From positions 186,001-250,000 of the forward strand of contig NZ_JAHDTF010000014.1 of assembly GCF_018531465.1 (NCBI RefSeq): 64,000 bases of DNA, given 5' to 3'. This DNA is from Sphaerisporangium fuscum (GTDB lineage: Bacteria > Actinomycetota > Actinomycetes > Streptosporangiales > Streptosporangiaceae). The number at the start of each line of letters is the position of its first letter. Position 1 is the first letter of the stretch. The translations under genes and the position numbers were made by a program. This document shows, one piece after another, positions 40,039-48,270 of the stretch. Below the pieces are notes generated by a model. The model worked only from the letters and a program-made list of their open reading frames with translations. It was not told the DNA's origin and searched no databases.

Positions 40039-41055
40039 GTGCAAGCGGCGACCGCGAACCCGGCGCTGGACCTCGTCGCCGCGGCCGTCACTCTCGCCCA
40101 GGAGCTGGTCAGCGGCCATGCCGCCTGCCTGCCCTGGTCGTCAGGCACTCTCGAGGCGACGCTGGAGCGGCTACGGCGGCTGCTGGTCTCGGCGCGCTGG
40201 ATCGATCTGCTCCAGGAGGCCGCACGATCCCCCGACGCGATGACCCGCTGGCGAGCGGGCTGGGCACAGCGCGCGGTCGGCACCCTGCCTCCGGTGCCGC
40301 CGCCTGGCCAGGACGGGTACGACCATCTCGCCGTCCACGTCGTCGTCCCCGATCCCGCCTTGTCCGGACCGGTGGAGACACGGCTGCTGGTGAACGGCCG
40401 GCCGGTCGTGGCCAAGGCGTTCCGCGCGGGCACGCCGTACCCTCCTGAACTGCTGCTGGACGACCTGGGTGCGGCCGAGGAGCCCCGGGAGGTACGGCTG
40501 GCCGAGGCGTACCGCACCGAGGGGTGCTGCGGCGCTCTCTACGTCACGATCGCCCGCGACGACGGCACGGTCGTCTGGCGCGACTGGCGCGACTCCTCCG
40601 GCCAGGCGGTCACGCTGGAGCCGGCCTGTTTCGCCGCCGACGCCTACGAGGAGGTGATCGGCCGGGCCGTGGGCGACCGCGGCTGGGAGTGGCGCGCCCG
40701 TACGCTCGCGTGGGAGGTGCTCCGCCTGCTGCGCGAGGATCCCGGCCTGTTGTCGGCGTGGCAGTGCGAGTTGCACCACGTGCACGCGGCGGTCGACCGG
40801 CAGGACGAGATCGAGATCATCTTCCTGCACCGGCGCCGCCCCTCCCCTCTGGAGGACTGGACGGACGACGAACCGTGGCTGCAGTTCTCACTGACCGTCC
40901 CCCTCGACGGCACGGATGTGAACAGCCAGGCGGCGCGCCTGGTGAACCGGCTGCGCGGCGACGACCCGAAGGCCTACGCCGAGATCATCAGCGGCGGCCG
41001 GGAGTTCGCCGAGATGCTCGGCTTCCCCTGGCCGGACTGCTACGAGGAGGAGTAA
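40039..41055 (+). CDS. Conserved hypothetical protein
   Basis: 338 residues from the first in-frame GTG after a stop; no good ribosome binding site. Globular, no TM or signal. Features include 'WIDLLQEAARSPDAMTRWRAGWAQRAVGTLPPVPPPGQDGYDHLAVHVVVPD'-like N-terminal region and 'YRTEGCCGALYVTIARDDGTVVWRDW' in the middle. The C-terminus carries 'FLHRRRPSPLEDW' and 'EFAEMLGFPWPDCYEEE'. Strong codon bias and length support a real gene. I do not recognise the family. Confidence 0.65.
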   Translation: MQAATANPALDLVAAAVTLAQELVSGHAACLPWSSGTLEATLERLRRLLVSARWIDLLQEAARSPDAMTRWRAGWAQRAVGTLPPVPPPGQDGYDHLAVHVVVPDPALSGPVETRLLVNGRPVVAKAFRAGTPYPPELLLDDLGAAEEPREVRLAEAYRTEGCCGALYVTIARDDGTVVWRDWRDSSGQAVTLEPACFAADAYEEVIGRAVGDRGWEWRARTLAWEVLRLLREDPGLLSAWQCELHHVHAAVDRQDEIEIIFLHRRRPSPLEDWTDDEPWLQFSLTVPLDGTDVNSQAARLVNRLRGDDPKAYAEIISGGREFAEMLGFPWPDCYEEE

Positions 41056-41107
41056 CGGCCGCCGCCCGATGGCCGGCCGGTCATCGGGCGGGGACGTCAC
41101 CGGGGCT

Positions 41108-41605
41108 CTAGCAATCGCCGCTCCAGTCGACCAAGGCGATGCTGTTGTACTGGGCCTGGGTGATGTTGACGGTGCCGCCTCTGGTCTCGTCGTAGTAGAA
41201 CGGCAGACCCAGCTTCTTACGGACCCAGCCGGGGGCCATGCGCGGCCCGTCGGCCTTCACCGTGAGCACCGGGGTCCCGGCGGCGGTCTTGAAGACGAAC
41301 GTCGCGTGCCACACGTCACCCGTGGTGCTCTTGACGGTGTAGACCGTGCTCTTCCAGATGTACTCGCTGTTGCCGGTCGCGTTCGGCGGTAACAGCCGAA
41401 TGTACGAGTGCGCCAGATCGGGCTCCTGGTTCAGGCCGGTCTCCCGGCAGTCGCCGGCGACGATCGTCCTGGGCAGGTGGGAGTACTGATCGGCGAACGG
41501 GACGTTGAGGTTGTTCCCGGTGGCGGCTTGGGCCGCCCCCGGCAGGACCACCCCCAGCGCGACGAACGCGCCTGCCAGGGCGGCGAGCTTACCCTTGTTC
41601 TTCAT
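41108..41605 (-). CDS. Small secreted protein, unknown function
   Basis: 165 residues. Sec signal peptide 'MKNKGKLAALAGAFVALGVVLPGAAQAATG' with cleavage expected after AQA (about residue 27). The mature part has two cysteines (in 'VAGDCRETG' and at the C-terminal residue 'DWSGDC'), likely one disulfide. AAGGAG 8 bases before the ATG. No enzyme motif. Divergent from a large regulator-like gene. Confidence 0.75.
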   Translation of the reverse strand: MKNKGKLAALAGAFVALGVVLPGAAQAATGNNLNVPFADQYSHLPRTIVAGDCRETGLNQEPDLAHSYIRLLPPNATGNSEYIWKSTVYTVKSTTGDVWHATFVFKTAAGTPVLTVKADGPRMAPGWVRKKLGLPFYYDETRGGTVNITQAQYNSIALVDWSGDC

Positions 41606-41858
41606 CTGTCGGCTCTCCTTGATGCTGCGGTTTCCCCGTTGGTGGAGCGTCTCCGCTCTTCACTGGGTAGGCGTTCCACGCCGTTCCGTCGCGTTCCACC
41701 AGAGCAGTGGCGGCCCGTTCACTAGCCGCTTACAAGGGCCGCGCGGCATGCTCGTTGACACGCGAGCGGGGACCTGGCACGGCATCACACGCTCCGCCGG
41801 CACCCGCCCGCACGACTACCCGAACGCCGGATCGGGGATCCGACTGCGAGGAAGTGCG

Positions 41859-43823
41859 GTGCCAGGGGTGGAGAGGCGATCTCCCGCGTGGGACGACGTC
41901 CGATCGGCGCTTCAGGCCGGGGAGCACGCGCTGTACGTGGAGGGGGACCTGCAGGCCGCCCGCAGGTGGTTCGAGGCCGCCCACGACGCGGCCGAGGTCA
42001 GAGGCGACTCTGAGGCGACGGCACGTGCCGCGCTGGGGCTCGGCGGGTTGTGGGTGCACGAGCACCGGACGGCCACGGGCGCGGCGACGGTGGGGGTACG
42101 GCAGAGCCGTGCGCTCTCGCTGGTCGACCCGGCCTCCTCGCTCGCGCTCCGGCTGCGGGCGAGGCTCGCCGGCGAGGAGGGGTACCGGGCCGGCGACCAT
42201 AGGACGATCATGGGCGTGGTCGCGGAGGCGAGGGACACCCGCGACGCCGTGGCGCTCGCCGAGGCGCTGAGCCTGGCCCATCACTGCGTGCTCGGCCCCG
42301 AGCACGCGGCCCTGCGCCTGGAACTGGCGCAGGAGATGATCGGCGTCGCGGTCAGCACCTCTCGCCGCGGCGACCTGGTGATGGGGCTGCTGTGGCGGAC
42401 GGTCGACCTGTTCCTGGACGGTGACCCGCACGCCGAACGCTCCCTGGAGGAACTGCGTGGTCTTCTCTCCCCGAAGGACCACCTGGCGGCCGGCTTCGTG
42501 ATCAGCGCGATCGAGGTGATGCTCCACATCCGGGGCGGCCGGTTCGCCGAGGCGGAGGCCATGGCGTCCGACTGCGCCGGGCGCGGCATGGCGGCCGGCG
42601 ACATCGACACCATCGGGTGGTACCGGGCCCAGCTGGGGACGATCCGGTGGTACCAGGGCAGGGCCTCCGAACTCGTCCCGTTGCTGTCCGAACTCGTGAA
42701 CTCCCCCGCCCTGAGCACCAACGACAACTCCACCTTCGCGGGCCTCGCCGTCGCGGCGGCCACCGCCGGAGACCGCCGCCTGGCCACGGCCATGCTGGCA
42801 CGCCTGCGCGGCCAGGACCTCGCCGACCTGCCACGGTCGAGCAGTTGGCTGATGTCGATGTACGGGGTGGTGGAGGCGGCGCACCTGCTCGCGGACGACG
42901 AGATCTCGGCCCAGGCCTACGCCCTGCTGTCCCCCTTCGCGAGCCGTCCGGTGATCGCCAGCCTCGGGGTCACCTGCTTCGGCTCGGTGCACCACTCCCT
43001 CGGCGTCGCCTCGCTCACCGTCGGCGAGGTGGGCAGGGCGGTGGAGCATCTGCGGGCGGCCGTCCGCGGGAACCTCGCGCTGGGGCACTGGCCGGCCGCC
43101 GTCCTGTCCCGGTCGCGCCTCGGCCAGGCACTCGCCCTGCGGGACGGCCCGCACGCGGAGGCGGCCCTGCGCCAGCTCGCCATCGCCGCCCAGGACGCGG
43201 CGGCCCTCGGCATGGCACCGCCCGCCGGCGCCGGCCCGGTCGCGCCACCGGCGACCGGGCACGGCCTGCCGTCCTCGGGGAGCGAGCCGGCGCGGGCGGT
43301 GGTGTGCCGGCGCCGAGGCCGGCAGTGGCGCATCGAGCTGGGCGGCCGGGTCGTGGTCGTCGGCCACAGCGTGGGGATGGGCCACCTGGCCACGCTGCTC
43401 GCCAACCCCGGCTACGAGATCTCCGCCACCGACCTCGCGGCCGGCCCTCAGCCTGGGGACCCGGAGGGGGCGGGCGGCGGCGAGTCCGGCCAGCCGGTCC
43501 TGGACGACGAGGCCAAACGCACCTACAAGCAGCGGCTGTCGCAGTTGCAGGAGGAGATCGAGGAACTCGAGGCGATGAACGACCTCGGGCGCGCCGACAC
43601 CGTACGCGCGGAGCGGGACTGGCTGATCGCCGAGCTGGCCTCGGCCACCGGGCTCGGCGGACGCACCCGTAGGTTCGCCGGCAGCGAGGAACGCGCACGG
43701 ATCGCCGTGGGGAAGGCCATCCGCCGCGCCCTGAACCGCATCACCGAGGCCGACCCGCTCATCGGCGGCGAATTACGCGCCGCCATCCACACCGGAACGC
43801 GCTGCTCCTACCACCCGGCGTAG
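41859..43823 (+). CDS. Large TPR-rich protein, regulator-like
   Basis: 654 residues from GTG with GAGGAAG just upstream; the frame is open further upstream but the extension is antisense to the secreted-protein gene. Residues ~15-500 are alpha-helical repeats ('DLQAARRWFEAAHDAAEVRGDSEATARAALGLGGLWVHEH', then many TPR-like units). The C-terminal ~130 residues hold a short beta domain 'WRIELGGRVVVVGHSVGMGHLATLLANPGYEISATDLAAG' and a coiled coil 'YKQRLSQLQEEIEELEAMNDLGRADTVRAERDWLIAEL'. This tail occurs in actinobacterial ATPase/TPR regulators, but here no P-loop ATPase or LuxR HTH is seen. Confidence 0.65.
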   Translation: MPGVERRSPAWDDVRSALQAGEHALYVEGDLQAARRWFEAAHDAAEVRGDSEATARAALGLGGLWVHEHRTATGAATVGVRQSRALSLVDPASSLALRLRARLAGEEGYRAGDHRTIMGVVAEARDTRDAVALAEALSLAHHCVLGPEHAALRLELAQEMIGVAVSTSRRGDLVMGLLWRTVDLFLDGDPHAERSLEELRGLLSPKDHLAAGFVISAIEVMLHIRGGRFAEAEAMASDCAGRGMAAGDIDTIGWYRAQLGTIRWYQGRASELVPLLSELVNSPALSTNDNSTFAGLAVAAATAGDRRLATAMLARLRGQDLADLPRSSSWLMSMYGVVEAAHLLADDEISAQAYALLSPFASRPVIASLGVTCFGSVHHSLGVASLTVGEVGRAVEHLRAAVRGNLALGHWPAAVLSRSRLGQALALRDGPHAEAALRQLAIAAQDAAALGMAPPAGAGPVAPPATGHGLPSSGSEPARAVVCRRRGRQWRIELGGRVVVVGHSVGMGHLATLLANPGYEISATDLAAGPQPGDPEGAGGGESGQPVLDDEAKRTYKQRLSQLQEEIEELEAMNDLGRADTVRAERDWLIAELASATGLGGRTRRFAGSEERARIAVGKAIRRALNRITEADPLIGGELRAAIHTGTRCSYHPA

Positions 43824-43848
43824 GAACGCCCATCGCACGCCGGTAATG

Positions 43849-44032
43849 GTCGGTAGAAGGCCGAGCGGCTGACTCCGGCGCTTTCGGCGACGTCGGAGAC
43901 GCTGATGCGGGGCAGGTCCTGTTCTTCCACGAGTTAGATCAGTGCGCGTGCCAGGGCGGATCGGGTGCGGCGTACGCGCCGGTCACTCGGTGGGGTGGTG
44001 CTGTGTCTGGTGGTGGCCACGTCTTCCAGCAT
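43849..44032 (-). pseudogene. Broken TetR-family repressor gene
   Basis: ATG at 44032 opens 'MLEDVATTRHSTTPPSD', then 'RVRRTRSALARALI', an in-frame TAA, then 'LVEEQDLPRISVSDVAES' and 'AGVSRSAFYRPLPA'. This is the TetR helix-turn-helix, interrupted by a stop and lacking the whole ligand domain. It sits divergent to the P450 gene behind an inverted repeat, so a former local repressor of the P450 has been lost. Confidence 0.75.
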
Positions 44033-44041
44033 ATCGAACGG

Positions 44042-44071
44042 CTACAGGTGTAAGTTTTCTTGCAGCTGTAG
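44042..44071. promoter_or_regulatory. Inverted repeat upstream of the P450 gene (former TetR operator?)
   Basis: CTACAG (44042-44047) and CTGTAG (44066-44071) flank an AT-rich centre (TAAGTTTTCTTG, 44051-44062) between the dead TetR gene and the P450 gene. Confidence 0.45.
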
Positions 44072-44218
44072 GTTAGTGTGTGGGCCGGACGACGAAGGGA
44101 TCTCCACCCACGTACGACCGGCCGCCGCCGTCGGAACAGATCCCGGCCGGCGCCTGGCAGCCGGACCCGCCGCTCACGCCCGCCCGAGGAATCAGCAGGA
44201 CCCCCGAGGAGATATCGA

Positions 44219-45433
44219 ATGAGTGTCAACGAGCAGGTCCTGAACTACCCGATCCCGAATGACGCCGCGCTCGACCCGCCTCCGGAATGGGCCGAGCTGC
44301 GCGGCAAGTGCCCTGTCGCCCACGTGACATTGCCCAGTGGCGACCAGGCGGCGCTGCTGACCCGCTACGAGGACGTCAAGCAGGTGCTGGCCGATCCGCG
44401 CTTCACCCGCCTGCTGAACGCGCCCGACGCGGCCCGGCTGTCGGCCACCGAGGACGGCGGGCTGTTCAGCAGCGAAATGGCGGCGATCATCCCCGACGGC
44501 GGTGAGGAGCACCAGCACTGGCGGCGGCTGGTGGGCAAGTGGTTCACCGCCAAGCGCATGAACGCCATCCGGCCCACGATGGCGCGGATCGCCGAGGACC
44601 TCATCGACGACATGGTCGAGCGCGGCGCCCCCGGCGACCTCAAGGCGTCCCTGGGCTTTCCGCTGCCGGTGTACGTCATCTGCGACATGCTCGGCGTGCC
44701 CGCCGAAGACCGGGACCGGTTCTCGTACTGGTCGGACACCCTGCTCAACCTCACCCGCTACGGCAAGGCGGAGATCGAGGCCGCCCAGGCCGAGTTCTTC
44801 CAGTACATGTCCGACCACCTCGCCGCCAAGCGCGCCCAGCCCGGCGACGACCTGCTGAGCGAGCTGATCGCGGCCGGCACGCCCGAGGAGGGCGGGCTGA
44901 ACGACCTGCAGATCCTGGTCACCGGCATGGCCCTGCTGGTCGCCGGGCACGAGACCACCGCCAACATGATCGGCAAGATGGTCTCGATGCTGCTGGCGGA
45001 CCGAACCCGCTGGGAGGCGCTGCTGGCCGACCCGTCGCTGATCCGCACGACGGTGGAGGAGTCGCTGCGCCTGGACGCCAACTCCGGCTTCGGCCTGCCG
45101 CGTTACCTCAAGGAGGAGACCGAGGTCAGCGGCGTACACCTGCCCAAGGGCACCACGGTCGTCTGCAGCATGGCCGCGGCCAACCGCGACGAGAGCGCGT
45201 TCGACGCCGCCGAGCGGTTCGACCTGACCCGCAGCCCGAACCCCCACCTGGCGTTCGGCGCCGGGGCGCACTCCTGCCTCGGCCAGGCGCTCGCCCGCAC
45301 CGAGCTGCAGGTCGTGCTGGAGGTGCTGCTGCGCAGGCTGCCGACCCTGGACCTGGCGGTGCCGGTGGAGGAACTGGAGCGCGTGGAGGGGCTGGCCGTC
45401 GGCGGCCTGCGCACCGTGCCGGTCCGCTGGTAA
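44219..45433 (+). CDS. Cytochrome P450 (class I, soluble bacterial type)
   Basis: 404 residues. I-helix AGHETT at 242-247 (acid-alcohol pair E245/T246), K-helix ESLR at 281-284, heme-binding FGAGAHSCLGQALAR with ligand Cys353. 'LPSGDQAALLTRYEDVKQVLADPRF' near the N-terminus is typical of actinobacterial CYP105/CYP107-like enzymes. GAGGAG upstream of the ATG. A 3Fe-4S ferredoxin gene follows 21 bases later, its probable electron donor. Substrate unknown; the divergent repressor gene is dead. Confidence 0.94.
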   Translation: MSVNEQVLNYPIPNDAALDPPPEWAELRGKCPVAHVTLPSGDQAALLTRYEDVKQVLADPRFTRLLNAPDAARLSATEDGGLFSSEMAAIIPDGGEEHQHWRRLVGKWFTAKRMNAIRPTMARIAEDLIDDMVERGAPGDLKASLGFPLPVYVICDMLGVPAEDRDRFSYWSDTLLNLTRYGKAEIEAAQAEFFQYMSDHLAAKRAQPGDDLLSELIAAGTPEEGGLNDLQILVTGMALLVAGHETTANMIGKMVSMLLADRTRWEALLADPSLIRTTVEESLRLDANSGFGLPRYLKEETEVSGVHLPKGTTVVCSMAAANRDESAFDAAERFDLTRSPNPHLAFGAGAHSCLGQALARTELQVVLEVLLRRLPTLDLAVPVEELERVEGLAVGGLRTVPVRW

Positions 45434-45454
45434 TCAGAACGAGGAGAAAACGGT

Positions 45455-45652
45455 ATGAAAGTCATCGTCGACGAGGACAAGTGCTGCGGCGCGGGCCAGT
45501 GCGTGCTGATCGCGCCGGAGGTGTTCGACCAGCGTGACGACGACGGCATCGTCGTCCTGCTGGAACCCGAGCCCGGCGCGGACCAGCACGCCGCGGTCCG
45601 CGAGGCCGCCGCGGTCTGCCCCGCGTCCGCCATCGAGGTGACCTCTGACTGA
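45455..45652 (+). CDS. 3Fe-4S ferredoxin
   Basis: 65 residues. Cluster cysteines within 'DKCCGAGQC' (C10 or C11, C16) and C55 in 'AAVCPASAI'; the central position that would complete a 4Fe-4S cluster is not Cys, so a 3Fe-4S cluster is expected, as in P450 redox partners of actinomycetes. GAGGAG 8 bases before the ATG. Operon with the P450. Confidence 0.93.
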   Translation: MKVIVDEDKCCGAGQCVLIAPEVFDQRDDDGIVVLLEPEPGADQHAAVREAAAVCPASAIEVTSD

Positions 45653-45751
45653 TCCGCACGCACCTCGTCGACGCACCGGCCGTGGTCGCCGGCCGGCGAT
45701 GAACGAGGCGGTCGGGGACGCTGCCGTCAGGGCGAAACATCTGAGGCGCAG

Positions 45752-46039
45752 GTGAACGGCAGGCCACTGCTCATGCTGACCCTGTACGTCGTGCTGCCCG
45801 CCCAGCATGTCGTCAAGGGACTGGCCCTCGCCTATGCCGCCGCGCTGGCGCTTGCCTCGCTCTGGGTGGTCCGGCGCGCGTTCGGAGGCCTCGGGTTCCT
45901 CGGCGCGCTCATCGTCCTGGCCGTGGGCGGCGGCCTCGGCATACTGCTCTACCTTGGCACCGCCCACGCGATGCGCGTCTCCGAGATCAGCTCGATCGTC
46001 GGACTGGTCGCGCGTCCCGTCCGCCGCTACGTCCGGTAG
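45752..46039 (+). CDS. Small membrane protein
   Basis: 95 residues from GTG, with two to three hydrophobic helices ('LLMLTLYVVLPAQHVVKGLALAYAAALALASLWVV', 'FLGALIVLAVGGGLGILLYLG') and a basic tail. No motif recognised. Its 3' end overlaps the IF-1 gene end by 13 bases in convergent orientation. May be an accessory of the P450 operon 100 bases upstream or an independent gene; moderately supported. Confidence 0.5.
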   Translation: MNGRPLLMLTLYVVLPAQHVVKGLALAYAAALALASLWVVRRAFGGLGFLGALIVLAVGGGLGILLYLGTAHAMRVSEISSIVGLVARPVRRYVR

Positions 46040-46251
46040 CGGAAGAGGATCCGGCCGCGGGTGAGGTCGTACGGGCTGAGCTCCACGAGCACCCGGTCGT
46101 GCAGCACGATCTTGATGTGGTTCTTGCGTATCTTCCCGCTGATGTGCGCGAGCACCTTGTGCCCGTTCTGGAGTTCCACCGTGAAGGTGGCGTTGCGCAG
46201 GCATTCGAGGACGGTGCCCTCGATTTCGATGCCCCCTGCTGTTCTTGTCAT
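46027..46251 (-). CDS. infA: Translation initiation factor IF-1 paralogue
   Basis: 74 residues, full length for IF-1: 'IEIEGTVLECLRNATFTVELQNGHKVLAHISGK', then 'IRKNHIKIVLHDRVLVELSPYDLTRGRILFRYRT'. OB-fold with the invariant 'GHKVLAHISGK' and 'YDLTRGRI'. It differs from the housekeeping IF-1 (usually beside rpmJ/rpsM, not seen here) at the N-terminus and in the usually conserved M-R-x-x-x-I segment. It lies 68 bases downstream of a GNAT gene on the same strand, without an evident terminator, so the two probably form an operon. Confidence 0.9.
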   Translation of the reverse strand: MTRTAGGIEIEGTVLECLRNATFTVELQNGHKVLAHISGKIRKNHIKIVLHDRVLVELSPYDLTRGRILFRYRT

Positions 46252-46319
46252 ATTCTCGTGTTTCTCCGGTCGGTGACTGTGATGTGGGTGAGGAAAGGGA
46301 ATCCGTCGACGGTGGGACG

Positions 46320-47117
46320 TCAGCGGAGTACCAACTCCAGGTTGCTGTTCGCGCGCCTGGCGCCGGCGCCCTCGAACAGCGCCATGGCCGCTGCGTTGGA
46401 TTCGTTCACCTCGGCCGATGCCGTTTCGATCCCGCCGCTGTGCAGCGAACCCAGCACGTGGGCGAGCAGCGCCCGGGCGATGCCGCGGCGGTGCTGGTCG
46501 GACCGGACCGCGAGCAGCCCGATCCGTGGCTGCCGGGGCACCGGCGCCAGGCGGACCAGTCCCACGTATTCGTCGGACCGTGCTGCCACCGCGTACTTCG
46601 ACGGGTCTAGCACGGTGACGTCGGCCGGGCGGGGCAACACCTCAGCGGGCATCTCCTGCCACCCGACGGTGGCCTCGACCTCGTCGCGGATCACGCGGTC
46701 CAAGGCGCGCAGAGGACCCTCCTCCGCCGCGCCGAGGGCCATGATCGTCACGTCCGGCGGTGGTAGCGCCGCGCCGAGTCCCGTGACCCGCGGATCGGTG
46801 GGCACGAGGTACTCCCACTCGCGGCGCCGCGTCGTGAAGCCGGCCCGCGCCCAATGGGACGTCAACTCGAGGTCGACCTCGTCGACCAGCGTGTACAGCG
46901 GCTTCGGCAGGTCCGCCAGCATGGCTTCGGCGAGCCGGTCGAAGGCCGCACCGTGCCAGGCGTCGATGCTGACGAAGATCCGCCCGTCGGGCCTGCGCGA
47001 AGTGTCGCCGCGGCCGACCACCCGGTCGTCCTCGACGGCGTGCCATTGCGTCTCCGCGACCCGCTTGATCACTACGGCGGGCTTGCCCAGGCCCGAAGTG
47101 GAATGCATTGAATTCAT
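46320..47117 (-). CDS. GNAT-family N-acetyltransferase, behind an attenuator-like leader
   Basis: 265 residues. The C-terminal GNAT domain (about 165-265) contains 'GLVRLAPVPRQPRIGLLAV' and motif A 'VRSDQHRRGIARALLAHVL' (acetyl-CoA pyrophosphate loop Q/R-x-x-G-x-A). 'ASAEVNESNAAAMALFEGAGARR' follows (motif B). The N-terminal ~150 residues look like a second, degenerate GNAT fold. GGAAGG lies 9 bases before the ATG but is partly locked in a hairpin, and a 19-codon ORF ends just before this hairpin. Drug-acetylating function is an inference from this regulation. Confidence 0.85.
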   Translation of the reverse strand: MNSMHSTSGLGKPAVVIKRVAETQWHAVEDDRVVGRGDTSRRPDGRIFVSIDAWHGAAFDRLAEAMLADLPKPLYTLVDEVDLELTSHWARAGFTTRRREWEYLVPTDPRVTGLGAALPPPDVTIMALGAAEEGPLRALDRVIRDEVEATVGWQEMPAEVLPRPADVTVLDPSKYAVAARSDEYVGLVRLAPVPRQPRIGLLAVRSDQHRRGIARALLAHVLGSLHSGGIETASAEVNESNAAAMALFEGAGARRANSNLELVLR

Positions 47118-47121
47118 AGGT

Positions 47122-47164
47122 TGTCGCCTTCCGGGATTGCCTGGTCGAAGCGCTCCCGGCGACA
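47122..47164 (-). promoter_or_regulatory. Hairpin sequestering the GNAT ribosome binding site
   Basis: On the transcript, TGTCGCC (47164-47158) pairs with GGCGACA (47128-47122), and the next four bases GGGA (47157-47154) pair with TCCC (47136-47133), giving an 11 bp stem with a 4-base bulge. The bulge plus adjoining pairs are the GGAAGG Shine-Dalgarno. The 5' arm begins one base after the leader stop codon, so a ribosome on the leader end would melt it. Confidence 0.65.
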
Positions 47165-47165
47165 C

Positions 47166-47225
47166 CTACGTCAATCGCCCAACCGTGACGACGAGGGGGA
47201 GCACCCACATCGATACAGCGTTCAT
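47166..47225 (-). CDS. 19-residue leader peptide ORF
   Basis: ATG to TAG, encoding MNAVSMWVLPLVVTVGRLT. A 9-base perfect Shine-Dalgarno AGGAGGTGA (47239-47231) is placed 5 bases before the ATG, far stronger than for most genes here. The ORF ends 48 bases upstream of the GNAT start and directly before the RBS-burying hairpin. Length, hydrophobicity and placement resemble erm/cml-type leader peptides at which drug-bound ribosomes stall. Confidence 0.6.
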   Translation of the reverse strand: MNAVSMWVLPLVVTVGRLT

Positions 47226-47262
47226 GGGTCTCACCTCCTAGCGGCCTGTCACGGTCTCTCGG

Positions 47263-47300
47263 ACGCTATCAGTCCGAACCCGGTCCCGCCCACCCATTTT
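47263..47300 (-). promoter_or_regulatory. Possible promoter of the leader/GNAT/IF-1 operon
   Basis: On the minus strand TAGCGT (47268-47263) fits a -10 box. A weak -35 (TGGGCG) lies 18 bases upstream, with an AT patch AAAAT (47300-47296) 3 bases before that. AT-rich bases just upstream of a weak -35 are the layout of WhiB7-dependent promoters, but the match is loose. Confidence 0.3.
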
Positions 47301-47644
47301 CCGCCGGCCGGCTCGGCCGGTGTCGCGCCTCGTCCTCCTGGGCGGGCGCCTTCCTCGCTGGACGCACCGCGCCCGTCCTTCAGCGGATCACGGTCGCGAT
47401 CAGGTCTCACGGCGTCACGACCACCGTGACCGGCGGCTGACACCCATCGCCCGCGCCTTCTACGCCGGTGCAGGATGACGGTCAGCGCGGCGGCAGGTCG
47501 AGGTGGTGGTTCATGTCGAGTTCGAACCGGCGCCCCAAAGCGGAGGGCCATGACGCCGGGCGGGCACGCCCTCCTCCCCCGCACCGTCAGACCGATCAGG
47601 ATCGAAGAAGCGGGGGGAACAGGGCCGGTCGTAGCGTTTCCGAC
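47301..47644. other. Intergenic region
   Basis: About 340 bases between the divergent leader/GNAT operon and the VOC gene. No coding frame with support on either strand and no structural RNA recognised. Confidence 0.4.
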
Positions 47645-48061
47645 ATGGAACTCACCCTTCACTACTGCTACATCACCATCGACGACGGCGACAAGGCGCT
47701 GGCCTTCTACCGGGACGTTCTCGGCCTGGAGGTGCGCAACGACGTCGCCTACGGGGGCGCGCGCTGGCTGACCATGGGCCCGGCGTCGCAGCCGGAGGTC
47801 AACATCGTCCTGGAGACCCTCAACGCCGACCCGGCCGCCTCCCCCGAGGAGCGCAAGGCGCTGGGCGAGCTGCTCGCCAACGGCAAGCTGCGCGCCGTCG
47901 TCTTCGCCACCCCCGACTGCGACGCCACCTTCGAGCAGATCCGCGCCTCCGGCGCCGAGGTCCTCCAAGAGCCGATCGAACAGCCCTACGGCGTCCGCGA
48001 CTGCGCCTTCCGCGACCCGGCGGGCAACATGATCCGCTTCCAGCAGCTGAAGACGGCCTGA
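47645..48061 (+). CDS. VOC-family (glyoxalase/bleomycin-resistance fold) protein
   Basis: 138 residues. Two beta-alpha-beta-beta-beta modules: 'LHYCYITIDDGDKALAFYRDVLGLEVRNDVAYGGARWLTMG' and 'LRAVVFATPDCDATFEQIRASGAEVLQEPIEQPYGVRDCAFRDPAGNMIRFQQ'. Metal-ligand positions include H6-like and the C-terminal E/Q. Could be a dioxygenase-fold drug-binding protein or a lyase. The ATG is the best start; upstream in-frame codons lack coding character. Confidence 0.87.
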   Translation: MELTLHYCYITIDDGDKALAFYRDVLGLEVRNDVAYGGARWLTMGPASQPEVNIVLETLNADPAASPEERKALGELLANGKLRAVVFATPDCDATFEQIRASGAEVLQEPIEQPYGVRDCAFRDPAGNMIRFQQLKTA

Positions 48062-48270
48062 CAGGCGACCTGGGGAGAGCGGCCACGGCCGCCTTGCCAG
48101 AGGTCGCGCCGCGGGTGCGGCGCGCCGTACCCGCCCCGGGCCGTCGCCGGCTCACGGCCCGCCGAGTCGCCGCGCTCACCCACAACCTGAGCCTCTACCC
48201 GGCCGCCCGCTGAGTTCGACGGCGCTCAGCTGATCGCGGTGCAACCATCGAGGTGCTGCGGGAGTCTCGC

